The notes under the pieces: generated by a model
What the model was told of the DNA's origin: nothing
The model's database searches: none
The model's input: the letters and a program-made list of their open reading frames with translations, nothing else
Part shown: positions 1 to 7,384 of the stretch, one piece after another
Layout: every line of letters starts with the position of its first letter
Position numbering within the stretch: the first letter of the stretch is position 1
Translations under genes and position numbers: made by a program
Assembly: GCA_017510605.1 (NCBI GenBank)
Contig: JAFWMQ010000014.1
Span: 1 to 64,000, forward strand
Source of the DNA: Clostridiales bacterium
GTDB lineage: Bacteria > Bacillota > Clostridia > Saccharofermentanales > Saccharofermentanaceae
Length of the DNA stretch: 64,000 nucleotides
Direction: 5' to 3'

Positions 1-1
1 T

Positions 2-274
2 GCAAATGTACTTAAGGTCATCCTGGAAGGAAGACTCGACACGACAACGGCTCCCCAGCTTGAAGCAGAGCTTGGACCTGCATTATCAGGTGTTACAGAT
101 CTCAAGTTCGATCTTGAAAAACTTGATTATATCTCCAGTGCCGGATTGAGAGTTCTCCTCTCCACTCAAAAGGCCATGAACAAGCAGGGCAAGATGGTTA
201 TTTCCAATGCTTCTGCCGAAGTTAAAGAGATCTTTGACGTAACAGGTTTTTCGGACATTTTAACGATCGAATGA
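2..274 (+). CDS. STAS-domain protein (anti-sigma factor antagonist type), 5' end missing
   Basis: The frame is open from the window edge to a TGA and encodes about 90 residues of a STAS domain; the start lies outside. The core motif YISSAGLRVL is intact and holds the serine that is phosphorylated in SpoIIAA/RsbV-type antagonists. In that family the unphosphorylated protein binds a partner kinase and frees a sigma factor or other effector. No Bergerat-fold anti-sigma kinase is visible next to it. The N-terminal domain of the fusion protein at 1721-2896 is clearly similar (LEYISSAGLRVL, then IFETTGF against IFDVTGF here), so the two are probably paralogues. A hairpin follows at about 305. Confidence 0.85.
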   Translation, partial: ANVLKVILEGRLDTTTAPQLEAELGPALSGVTDLKFDLEKLDYISSAGLRVLLSTQKAMNKQGKMVISNASAEVKEIFDVTGFSDILTIE

Positions 275-298
275 TCTTCTCGGTATCACAAATTTAAA

Positions 299-340
299 CT
301 CAAAAAACAGGTGTCCAAAAGAACGGGCACCTGTTTCAAC
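299..340 (+). terminator. Hairpin terminator after the STAS gene
   Basis: Arms 305-316 and 325-336 pair over 12 bp with one G-T wobble around an 8-base loop. The plus strand has only a short T run after the stem, but six A bases precede it, so the minus-strand version would have a better T tract. It probably ends the STAS transcript before the MATE gene. Confidence 0.6.
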
Positions 341-369
341 AATCGGATAGAAAGAATTAGAGATCAGCA

Positions 370-1752
370 ATGAGTTCTGTCACAGAAAAAAAGAAATATC
401 TTTTTGAATCAATGAATCCAGCCAAGGCATTGGCTATCATGGCTCTGCCTACAGTCGGAAGCCAGATGATAGTTTTGATATATAACATAGCCGATACATG
501 GTTCATCGGAAGAACAGACGATCCTGCCATGATCGCAGCATCAAATCTGGCACTCACCGTATATCTTATTGCTGTCTCTCTCGCAAATGTCTTTGGTGTC
601 GGCGGCGGAAGTCTTATGGCCCGTCTGGTTGGTGAACAAAAAGAAACAGATGCTGCAAAAGTTGTAAACTACAGCATTTTCGCTTCAGGCATATCAGCTG
701 CAGGGTTCTCTGTCCTGACACTCATATTTATGACACCGTTAATGAGGTTATTGGGTTCCGAAGAAGCTACTCTGTATTACTGTAAACAATACCTTTTTAC
801 AACAGTAGTTTTAGGATGTATCCCGACAGTTCTTTCTATGAGCATGCCGCAGCTTTTACGCAATGCCGGTTATTCCAAAGAAGCAGGCCTTGGTGTTGGT
901 ATCGGAAGCATCCTTAATGTCGTTCTTGATCCGCTCTTCATGTTTGTGATCCTTCCACGTGGCAATGAGGTCCTCGGAGCAGGCATTGCGACGATGCTGT
1001 CAAACTATGTCTCATTTGCTTACTTTATCTTTATCTTCCGTAAAGTAAAAAATGAAAGTGTTCTGAAGATCTCATTTAAGCCTGTTCATCTGGAGAAAAA
1101 GCATCTCCGGTCACTATATATGGTCGGCGTCCCTGCAGCTGTAAGCATATTCCTTTTTGATCTTGTTAATATTATTATTAACCGTCTTACCGCAACATAC
1201 GGTGATCATACAACACCTGTAGCAGCTATCGGTATAGTTTTAAAGCTTGAGAGGATTCCGATTAATATAGGACTTGGCGTCTGTCTCGGCATGGTTCCTT
1301 TGGTGGCATATAATTACGGAGCCTGCAATAAAATACGCATGGCCCACTTTTCTTCACTTGCAAGATGGTCGATCTTATTATTCTCATCTTTGTGTACCAT
1401 TCTGTTCTTCATTTTCGCCGAGCCTCTTGTAGGGATCTTTATCAAGGATCCGTTGACCGTAGAGATGGGAACAGCTTACCTCAAGATGCGCTGCTTTGCC
1501 CTGCCGTTCATGATGATAGGCTATCACGTCGTAAACTACATGAACGCGGTAAACAGGGGAAAAGTATCATTTGGACTTGCGATCTTACGCCACCTGATAC
1601 TCATTATTCCGATAATGCTGATAATGAATTATACCCTGGGCATAAACGGGCTTATGTGGTCACAGGTAATAGCAGATGTGATAAATGCAACGGTAGCACT
1701 GTTAACTATGCGGTATTTTGTTATAAGGTCAGATCCCCGACCGAACCGGTAA
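370..1752 (+). CDS. MATE family multidrug/toxin exporter
   Basis: This 460-residue polytopic membrane protein has the usual MATE length and about 12 hydrophobic segments in two bundles. The N-terminus reads MALPTVGSQMIVLIYNIADT, the typical MATE TM1 region with the asparagine-aspartate pair. MATE proteins export cationic drugs or metabolites by Na+ or H+ antiport; the substrate cannot be read from sequence. The gene lies between two STAS-domain genes. Its 3' end overlaps the convergent STAS-kinase gene by 32 bp, so the two mRNAs are antisense at their ends. No strong ribosome binding site is seen before this ATG, so the start is likely but not certain. Confidence 0.9.
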   Translation: MSSVTEKKKYLFESMNPAKALAIMALPTVGSQMIVLIYNIADTWFIGRTDDPAMIAASNLALTVYLIAVSLANVFGVGGGSLMARLVGEQKETDAAKVVNYSIFASGISAAGFSVLTLIFMTPLMRLLGSEEATLYYCKQYLFTTVVLGCIPTVLSMSMPQLLRNAGYSKEAGLGVGIGSILNVVLDPLFMFVILPRGNEVLGAGIATMLSNYVSFAYFIFIFRKVKNESVLKISFKPVHLEKKHLRSLYMVGVPAAVSIFLFDLVNIIINRLTATYGDHTTPVAAIGIVLKLERIPINIGLGVCLGMVPLVAYNYGACNKIRMAHFSSLARWSILLFSSLCTILFFIFAEPLVGIFIKDPLTVEMGTAYLKMRCFALPFMMIGYHVVNYMNAVNRGKVSFGLAILRHLILIIPIMLIMNYTLGINGLMWSQVIADVINATVALLTMRYFVIRSDPRPNR

Positions 1753-2896
1753 GTTCTTTAATGCTCTCCTGCGTATGTCTTATGCGCTTTTCGCCGAGTT
1801 CACCGTTTTTCAGATCTGTCGATGTAAGAATATAAAGAAACCTTATCATTGCCAGAAGCTTTATCTTACTGTTGATCTCTGAAATCCTTTTCTCATCAGT
1901 TGTAACAAAATAATACTCGATGATCTTATTCCAAATCTGCTTTCCCAATTCATCGGAAATACCAAAGAACCTGAGGAGATTTCCCGGATCATCTACGGCG
2001 AATGCTATATAAGCAATATACAATGACTGAAGGTCGAACACCGGCTGACCCGTCGATATAGTATCCATGTCGATAAGCATAGGCTCGTTATCAACCACCA
2101 TGATATTCTTCATGTGAAAATCCCCATGCACAAGGTGCAGGTCATCAGGAAGGCCGGAAATCAGACCGTTCAGGTAATTAAACTGTTCACCGGAAATATA
2201 ACAGCGTATCGCATCAAGATACGATAAGAACTGATCCTTTGCCTTTGGCAGAGATCCCTCATCCATTTCAGTACCGTGGACGATCTTAAGAAAATCAACA
2301 AATTTCCTCATGAGAACATCAAAATTATCCGGTTCTTCTTTCAGAAGATCATTGAAAGACTTAGCTCTTAACAGTTCAAAGACCGAACCGTAGCTGCCGC
2401 CGACTCTGACGGTATCATAGGATATGGCAGTCGGAACACCCTTGATAAATGCAAGCTTAGCGAGACGCTGTTCGTTCTGTATCATAGGCAGACAGTCGGG
2501 AGATTCATAGACCTTAACGATCGTTTCACTGTCAATGCGGTAAACAGTGCCGTAAAAACCCTTTCCTATCACCTCGCAGCCATCCACTGAAATTTCTCTC
2601 ATAACTCTTTTTACATCGAACAGTTCGGTGAATCCCGTAGTCTCGAAAATATCATATACATCACGCGAAACATTGATGACAGGGATCTGCATGTTTATTT
2701 TTTTGCGCAGTTTCATCAGAACGCGCAGTCCCGCGCTGGATATGTATTCGAGCTTTTCCGCATCGATAACGATATCAGCACAGTTTGCGCTTTCAACCGA
2801 CTCTAAAATCTCACGTTCGGTCTGCTCAGCGTTGTTAGTGTCTATCCTGCCGCAAAGATATATTGTAAGTGTATTATTCCGGATCGTGGTCTTCAT
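1721..2896 (-). CDS. STAS domain fused to an aminoglycoside-phosphotransferase-like kinase
   Basis: The 391-residue protein has two parts. Residues 1-95 form a STAS domain with YISSAGLRVL, so the candidate phospho-acceptor serines are 53/54. Residues about 105-385 form a kinase of the APH/choline-kinase superfamily: a glycine-rich loop GKGFYGTVY (111-119), a likely ATP lysine at 128, the catalytic loop HGDFHMKN (257-264) and the metal-binding segment LIDMD (274-278). Small-molecule kinases of this fold phosphorylate antibiotics, choline or sugars. The fused STAS domain suggests that kinase output or substrate is linked to STAS signalling, which is inference. The gene converges on, and overlaps, the MATE gene. 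Confidence 0.85.
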   Translation of the reverse strand: MKTTIRNNTLTIYLCGRIDTNNAEQTEREILESVESANCADIVIDAEKLEYISSAGLRVLMKLRKKINMQIPVINVSRDVYDIFETTGFTELFDVKRVMREISVDGCEVIGKGFYGTVYRIDSETIVKVYESPDCLPMIQNEQRLAKLAFIKGVPTAISYDTVRVGGSYGSVFELLRAKSFNDLLKEEPDNFDVLMRKFVDFLKIVHGTEMDEGSLPKAKDQFLSYLDAIRCYISGEQFNYLNGLISGLPDDLHLVHGDFHMKNIMVVDNEPMLIDMDTISTGQPVFDLQSLYIAYIAFAVDDPGNLLRFFGISDELGKQIWNKIIEYYFVTTDEKRISEINSKIKLLAMIRFLYILTSTDLKNGELGEKRIRHTQESIKELTGSVGDLTL

Positions 2897-2966
2897 ATTG
2901 ATATCCCAATCTGCAAGTTAGATTTTTTACCACATTTCATCAATATTATATCATCGGAGCATTTAC

Positions 2967-3641
2967 TCACAGATACTTCAAAACATCCATCTGCGTATCC
3001 GCTTGATCAAACTCATCAAGCTTGCCGCATGGAATATGAGGTTCATACGCGAGATGCGCGAAATACCGTGCCTGTACTGCTTTCATGCCGGCATCCCTTG
3101 CAGCGTAGAGTTCTTTTGAACCGCCGTCGCCGACATAGAGACATTCGCCCGCACTGACGCTAAGCATGCCGGCCGCCCTTCTGAATATCTCGGGATCAGG
3201 CTTGGTAACGCCCTGTTCGTAGGATAAGACCGGCGCATCGAAGAACGGATAAAGAACACTCGCTTTGATGGCTTGGGCCTCGTCAGAATAGCAGTTGCTT
3301 ATAAGACCGATCTTAATATTCCTGTCTTTCAGCGCCTTTAAGAGTTCTATCGTTTCCTCGGGTGTGCCCGCAAAAACTTCCTCAAGATGCTCTCTGCGAT
3401 GCCCGGTGACCAGATTAACCGCTTCCTCGTTATAGCAGCCGAACTTTTCCAAACAGATCTTAACAGCTTCCGGAACAGTGCACTGCCCGCAGCTTCTGGC
3501 AGTCTCGGTGGTGTGCCACACCGGTCTGAAATTCTCTGCCGGAATATTCAGATCCGAAGCCATGTGCTCACTGAAATAACTATCCCCCGTGAAGATAGAT
3601 ACCAGCGTCTCAAACATATCGAAAATAACAGCTTTGATCAT
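2967..3641 (-). CDS. HAD superfamily hydrolase (phosphatase-like)
   Basis: The 224-residue protein begins IKAVIFDMFETLVS, HAD motif I, with the nucleophile aspartate but glutamate at the second acidic position, as in many HAD-IA members. LISNC is motif II, and YVGDGG with the following KEL supplies the acidic motif IV. Length and motif spacing fit the haloacid dehalogenase/phosphoglycolate-phosphatase-like subfamily. The substrate is unknown. The start has an AGGGG/AGGA-rich ribosome binding site. It is transcribed divergently from the serine hydrolase at 3736 and follows the same strand as the STAS-kinase gene, 70 bp upstream of it. Confidence 0.85.
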   Translation of the reverse strand: MIKAVIFDMFETLVSIFTGDSYFSEHMASDLNIPAENFRPVWHTTETARSCGQCTVPEAVKICLEKFGCYNEEAVNLVTGHRREHLEEVFAGTPEETIELLKALKDRNIKIGLISNCYSDEAQAIKASVLYPFFDAPVLSYEQGVTKPDPEIFRRAAGMLSVSAGECLYVGDGGSKELYAARDAGMKAVQARYFAHLAYEPHIPCGKLDEFDQADTQMDVLKYL

Positions 3642-3659
3642 AAATCCTATACCCCTTAA

Positions 3660-3697
3660 CTGATATTATCAGTATATCAAATGCTTCATGTTATAAT
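3660..3697 (+). promoter_or_regulatory. Extended -10 promoter with upstream palindrome
   Basis: TATAAT lies at 3692-3697, preceded by TG at 3689-3690 and one base, an extended -10 element. Transcription would start near 3704, 32 bases before the serine hydrolase ATG. The perfect palindrome CTGATATTATCAG at 3660-3672 lies just upstream and could be an operator shared with the divergent HAD gene. Confidence 0.5.
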
Positions 3698-3735
3698 CGT
3701 CTTAACTGAGGATAAAACTGATAGGAATAATTACC

Positions 3736-4755
3736 ATGAATGACTTAGAAACGATCAGAAACAGATTTCCGGGAATAAGCTGCGCTTACAGAGATGAAGC
3801 AGGAAAAGTTACGATGAAGTGCTTTGGTTTAGCTGATAAGGAAGAGAATGTTCCGGTGGATGAGAATACAGCTTTTCCTGCGTGTTCGATCTCAAAGTTC
3901 ATTACCGGAATTTGCGTAATGAAGGAATTTGAACATGGCCGGATCGATATTGAAGATCCCGTTAATCTATATCTTCGCCGGTGGAAGCTTCTTACGTTAT
4001 CAGGAGAAGAAAGTGATGCATCCATAAGGTCTCTTCTGAGCCACACTTCAGGAATCATTGACGGCGAAAACGGTTTTTACGGACTCCGCAGAAGCGATCC
4101 GCCCGTCAGTCTTTTGGATGTGCTTGATGGCAAGACATCTTATAACAACCGTCCGGCCCGCGCAGAAAATCCTCAGGGGACTGAGTTTGAGTACTCGGAT
4201 GCAGGCTTCTGTGTTCTGCAGATGTTACTTGAAGAACTTGAGCAAAAGCCGTATGAAGTAATTGCTGACGAGTTTGTTTTCGCGCCGTTGAAAACACAGA
4301 GTACTTTTTTTGCGTCGCTTACGAATCTTAATGATTACGAGAACAAGATCGTCATGGCGACAGGCTATGATGAGAGCGGACTCGCTATTCCCGGCAAGTT
4401 CCCGCAGGTGCCCGATCTCGCAGCATCTGGACTGTGGTCCACACCGAAAGAACTACTTGTGATCGCAAAAGAATTTACTCACGCTTGTAATGGAGAGAGC
4501 ACCTTGCTGCAGGCAAAATCCGCGCTGGAAATGACTAAGCCATCCGAGAGATTCCCCTGGGCCGGTCTTGGCATTTTCATGGACGGCGAGAACAGGCTCA
4601 GTATCAGCGGCTGGGGAGAGAATGGTCAGTCAAGATTGAAGTTCAATTACCGCACCGGTGAGGCCGCTGTTGTAATGGTCAATCTGAATCCCGGTGTCGA
4701 ACAGTCAGAATCCGGAGTCGAATGGCTGATTAATAACGCGGCTTCTATTGTGTAA
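3736..4755 (+). CDS. Serine hydrolase of the beta-lactamase/class C esterase family
   Basis: The 339-residue protein has the class C fold motifs: SISK (51-54) as the SxxK catalytic site, LLSHTSG near 100, and YSD (153-155) in place of YxN. The third motif seems replaced by SGWGENGQSR near the C-terminus rather than KTG or HTG. There is no signal peptide, so it is probably cytoplasmic. Members include esterases, D-amino-acid peptidases and penicillin-binding-like proteins; drug resistance should not be assumed. AGGA precedes the ATG by about nine bases. It has its own extended -10 promoter. Confidence 0.85.
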   Translation: MNDLETIRNRFPGISCAYRDEAGKVTMKCFGLADKEENVPVDENTAFPACSISKFITGICVMKEFEHGRIDIEDPVNLYLRRWKLLTLSGEESDASIRSLLSHTSGIIDGENGFYGLRRSDPPVSLLDVLDGKTSYNNRPARAENPQGTEFEYSDAGFCVLQMLLEELEQKPYEVIADEFVFAPLKTQSTFFASLTNLNDYENKIVMATGYDESGLAIPGKFPQVPDLAASGLWSTPKELLVIAKEFTHACNGESTLLQAKSALEMTKPSERFPWAGLGIFMDGENRLSISGWGENGQSRLKFNYRTGEAAVVMVNLNPGVEQSESGVEWLINNAASIV

Positions 4756-4794
4756 TAACGGGCGAACGCGGAACAGACAAACCTTAATCCATTT

Positions 4795-5247
4795 TTATTC
4801 GACAGTCCACTCTGTCCATTCGATGTGATTGTATTTCATCACTTCGTCAGCATGCTTCATTCCAAGTTTCTGATAAAACGGCACTGCATTTTCGTTAGCT
4901 ATAAGGTATAAAGCAATATCCTTTTCGCCACCTGCAAGCTCATGTGCCTGTCTCATTAATCTGGTTGCAATACCCTGTCTCTCGTAATTTCTATCTACTC
5001 CCAGATCAGTAACATATAACCAGTAACAATAATCAGTCAATCCAAACAGAACGCCAACCACGAGCCCCTCTTCGTTTCTTGCTATAAGGCTTATCGTTAC
5101 ATTCTTTACGAGTTTTGGGATTCTTTCCACAAAACGTTCCTTGGGATACTGAGATCCGAGATCGGTCCTTTTCAGAAATTCAATATACTCGTCCGCAGAA
5201 ATGCGTTCTTCATGACACCTAATCAGGTGACCAACTGGCCTGCACAT
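4795..5247 (-). CDS. GNAT family N-acetyltransferase
   Basis: The acetyl-CoA loop YERQGIATRLM and the C-terminal NENAVPFYQKLGMKHAD strand-helix are characteristic of GNAT enzymes. At about 140 residues the protein is a single domain. The start is unsure: the first ATG (5247) lies inside the upstream gene with a poor ribosome binding site, while the conserved-looking sequence starts near IRCHEERIS, next to CTG/ATT codons beside the upstream TAG at 5219-5221. Translation may therefore begin at a non-ATG codon coupled to that stop. The acceptor substrate is unknown. Confidence 0.85.
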   Translation of the reverse strand: MCRPVGHLIRCHEERISADEYIEFLKRTDLGSQYPKERFVERIPKLVKNVTISLIARNEEGLVVGVLFGLTDYCYWLYVTDLGVDRNYERQGIATRLMRQAHELAGGEKDIALYLIANENAVPFYQKLGMKHADEVMKYNHIEWTEWTVE

Positions 5248-5629
5248 CTTCTATTACAATATTATCTTCAACCTTTACTACAACCTGATAGTCATCCTCG
5301 TAAACTATCTCACCGGGGAAGTTTGTATATACAACATAATAAGCGTGATTGTATCTCTCCAGAAGCCACAGCAGCGGATTGATCATCTTCATCATCATCT
5401 CGGAATTCTCCGTCTTGAAATAACATATGACCTTTTCCTGCCGCTTGCATTGAGGAGGCCAAGGCAGTTCTTCTGCAAACCAGGAATCTATTTCTTTGAA
5501 AAGTCCAACATCCTCTTCATCCATGACGCCATCCGTAACCATCTGATTCAGCATGCTGAATATGCCTTTACCGGTCCTTGTATTGGCGGCCAACTCTTTG
5601 CCCTGGATCCTGCAATACTTGAATTTCAT
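5219..5629 (-). CDS. Small conserved-looking protein of unknown function
   Basis: This 136-residue soluble protein starts MKFKYCRIQGKELAANTRTG and is acidic in its second half. I do not recognise a domain. The opening phrase and the length look like a compact clostridial family, but that is an impression, not a search. It is the first gene of a two-gene unit with the downstream acetyltransferase, which it overlaps. It has a GGGAAGGGAA ribosome binding site and a promoter at 5686-5715. Confidence 0.7.
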   Translation of the reverse strand: MKFKYCRIQGKELAANTRTGKGIFSMLNQMVTDGVMDEEDVGLFKEIDSWFAEELPWPPQCKRQEKVICYFKTENSEMMMKMINPLLWLLERYNHAYYVVYTNFPGEIVYEDDYQVVVKVEDNIVIEDVQASWSPD

Positions 5630-5685
5630 AGCGCTATTCCCTTCCCGGATGCCATTTTGTTATCAGCAGATTGTTCTTTACGTTT

Positions 5686-5715
5686 ATTCTAACAGTAATA
5701 AAACTGTGTTGGAAA
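5686..5715 (-). promoter_or_regulatory. Sigma-A type promoter for the 5629 gene
   Basis: On the minus strand, TTTCCA (5710-5715) and TAGAAT (5686-5691) are separated by 18 bases, and TGT directly before the -10 makes it an extended -10 site. It reads toward the unknown-protein/acetyltransferase pair. Confidence 0.5.
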
Positions 5716-5754
5716 TATGCCTTGCGGAAAAGCACCACAAAAATCACAAAAGGT

Positions 5755-5997
5755 TTATGCCGGTTGTTGCCATTTTATGTCTGGCTTGATTTCCTTTTTC
5801 ACACAATCATCGAGATACAAGTCTATCAGATTCTGGTATGGTATACCTGTCTCCTCAGCAAGTTTCTTAAAGTAATCTACAGTTGTTGATTTGAGATTAA
5901 TGGTTACCTGACGCTTAAGTTTTTCTGCATATGGATCTTTTCTCTTGTGATAGCCGTGATCAGTCTGCTGATCGGTGCCGTTGCTCTGTTGCTTTAG
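5755..5997 (-). pseudogene. BrnA/CopG-like antitoxin remnant lacking a start
   Basis: Minus-strand translation gives KLKRQVTINLKSTTVDYF followed by KKLAEETGIPYQNLIDLYL, the ribbon-helix-helix signature of antitoxins paired with BrnT- or RelE-like toxins, ending in a TAA at 5755-5757. The frame runs back to an in-frame TAA at 5998-6000 with no ATG, GTG or TTG, so the N-terminal ten or so residues of a normal antitoxin are missing. No toxin gene is visible beside it. It abuts the perfect palindrome at 6000-6030. It is probably a decayed fragment; a start at a rare codon is possible but unlikely. Confidence 0.6.
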
Positions 5998-5999
5998 TT

Positions 6000-6030
6000 A
6001 TTTGCGTATCTGGATTCCAGATACGCAAAT
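6000..6030. repeat. Perfect inverted repeat, 14-bp arms, 3-base spacer
   Basis: ATTTGCGTATCTGG (6000-6013) and CCAGATACGCAAAT (6017-6030) are exact reverse complements around ATT. No T tract follows on either strand, so it is not a standard terminator. It sits between the antitoxin and integrase remnants and may be a mobile-element end or recombination site. Confidence 0.8.
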
Positions 6031-6032
6031 GA

Positions 6033-6071
6033 AAACCTCACCCAGGACTGCGAAATCTGTAGGTGAGGTTT
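6033..6071 (-). terminator. Hairpin downstream of the integrase remnant
   Basis: AAACCTCACC (6033-6042) pairs exactly with GGTGAGGTTT (6062-6071) around a 19-base loop. On the minus strand a short T run follows the stem, so it may have terminated the integrase transcript. Confidence 0.45.
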
Positions 6072-6149
6072 AAATACCAAATCTCAGAAGCAACCGTCTT
6101 TGCAGACTGTGCTTTCTTGCGATTATTCTATCATCGTCTTTTTTTTCAG

Positions 6150-6479
6150 TCAACGAATAGCAGTTATGACATGCGGCCAATCCTTCTTACAATCTTGAAG
6201 ACGAAGTGCTAAAACTTCGCCAACCCTACAGCCAGTGTACAGTTGTGTGATAAAAACTGGATAATACCGAAAAAACGTTTCTGATTTGCGTATATAAATT
6301 AAAAATACACGCTGTTCTTCAACAGTTAATGCTCGAACCTTTTTAGGAGAAGGCAATTCTCGCTGAATTTCGGATAAAGCTCCCCGAGCAGGATTACCAC
6401 GCAAGACATTGTCTCTCACTGCGACATCAAGTACCATTGAAAGAACTACATTTATGGTTCGAATAGTGGAATAAACCAA
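6150..6479 (-). pseudogene. Tyrosine recombinase (phage-type integrase) fragment
   Basis: About 100 residues match the end of the core-binding domain and the start of the catalytic domain: NVVLSMVLDVAVRDNVLRGN and then QLYTGCRVGEVLALRLQDC, containing the first catalytic arginine. The frame stops soon after, so the remaining catalytic residues (second arginine, histidines, tyrosine) are absent. The N-terminal DNA-binding region is also missing; upstream the frame meets a stop inside the hairpin at 6508-6537. The fragment cannot be active. Its place just downstream of tRNA-Ser suggests a decayed integrative element. Confidence 0.75.
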
Positions 6480-6507
6480 GTTATGCTTGAGAAATGGGAT
6501 AGAAAAA

Positions 6508-6537
6508 GCGGTAGTGCAACTTGTTTTGCACTACCGC
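6508..6537 (-). terminator. 12-bp perfect hairpin with minus-strand T tract
   Basis: GCGGTAGTGCAA (6508-6519) pairs exactly with TTGCACTACCGC (6526-6537); five T bases follow on the minus strand. It lies at the broken 5' edge of the integrase fragment, so it may have ended a lost gene between it and the tRNA. Confidence 0.6.
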
Positions 6538-6604
6538 GGGATAGGGCCTTTTTGCTCGATTTTCTACATCGTTTGTCGAAATTTTGTCGTAAACAGAGGA
6601 TTAG

Positions 6605-6643
6605 TAAAAAGAAAAACCTCTCAAACACTATGTCTGAGAGGTT
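6605..6643 (-). terminator. Rho-independent terminator of tRNA-Ser
   Basis: Arms 6615-6623 (AACCTCTCA) and 6635-6643 (TGAGAGGTT) pair exactly and are followed on the minus strand by a T-rich run. It begins six bases after the tRNA 3' end. Confidence 0.8.
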
Positions 6644-6648
6644 ATTGC

Positions 6649-6739
6649 TGGCGGAGACGGAGAGATTCGAACTCTCGTGCCGGTTACCCGACAAACGCAT
6701 TTCGAGTGCGCCCCGTTATGACCACTTCGATACGTCTCC
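6649..6739 (-). tRNA. tRNA-Ser (anticodon CGA)
   Basis: Reading the minus strand, the acceptor arms GGAGACG and CGTCTCC pair fully, the T arm contains GTTCGAATC, and the anticodon loop CTCGAAA holds CGA at 6702-6704. A long variable arm makes it a class II tRNA, as expected for serine. The terminal CCA is encoded (6649-6651). It has its own terminator. The adjacent integrase remnant suggests the 3' end served as an attachment site. Confidence 0.95.
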
Positions 6740-6801
6740 AAACGCGCCTTATTGTAATTGATTAGAGCTGATTATTCAACTAAAACGAAGATGTAACAAT
6801 G

Positions 6802-7365
6802 TTAAATCGCACCAAATCTGATGTTTTTCCTTAATTCTTCCCCGGCTTCCTCCCCGCAGAGATAACTGACAAGCGCAAGACCAAAATCAACTGATGTACC
6901 CATTGCCTGACTCGTAATGATATTGCCGGAAATTACGACCTTGGAATCTTCGACGAGATCTGCTCCCTTTGAACGAAGCTCTTCCCAGAAACCGGGGTTG
7001 CATGTGGATTTTTTGCCGTCAAGGAGCCCCATACCTGCAAAGACTGTCGGAGCGGCACAAATAGCTGCAATTCCTTTGCCCTGGTCGTTGAATCTCTTTA
7101 TCTGCTTCTTAAGCTCTTCACAAGCATTAATATTATTGGTTCCCCTGACACCGCCGGGAAGCACAAGAAGATCGTAATCGTCAAAACTAATTTCTCCGAT
7201 CAGCTTATCAGCCGTGATCTTCACATTTCTTGAAGCTTCTATTTCAAGAGCCGGCATAATAGAAACTACATCTACATCAACTTTCGCTCTTCTGAGAAGG
7301 TCAACAGGAGTAATCGCCTCTACCTCTTCACTGCCGTCTGCTATAAAAACCGCTGCCTTTGCCAT
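6802..7365 (-). CDS. DJ-1/PfpI family protein
   Basis: The 187-residue single-domain protein starts MAKAAVFIADGSEEVEAITP, the DJ-1 N-terminus with its conserved glutamate. The nucleophile cysteine is in IAAICAAPTVFA, and LVLPGGVRGT is also typical. Members are glyoxalase/deglycase-like or chaperone-like stress proteins; thiazole-kinase-linked relatives also exist, so the exact role is open. The start is the ATG at 7365, six bases after GGAGG; an upstream in-frame TTG would lie on the Shine-Dalgarno itself. It follows mntP after about 20 bp, probably in one transcript. The stop codon lies within a TAACATTGTTA palindrome. Confidence 0.9.
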   Translation of the reverse strand: MAKAAVFIADGSEEVEAITPVDLLRRAKVDVDVVSIMPALEIEASRNVKITADKLIGEISFDDYDLLVLPGGVRGTNNINACEELKKQIKRFNDQGKGIAAICAAPTVFAGMGLLDGKKSTCNPGFWEELRSKGADLVEDSKVVISGNIITSQAMGTSVDFGLALVSYLCGEEAGEELRKNIRFGAI

Positions 7366-7384
7366 ATATCTATCCTCCAATTTT

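Noticed and set aside
3736..4755. Antibiotic-resistance beta-lactamase
   Set aside because: It lacks a signal peptide and a clear KTG motif; class C fold esterases/peptidases are more likely.
6483..6765. Two plus-strand open frames across the tRNA
   Set aside because: They run through the tRNA-Ser gene and its terminator, so they cannot be genes.
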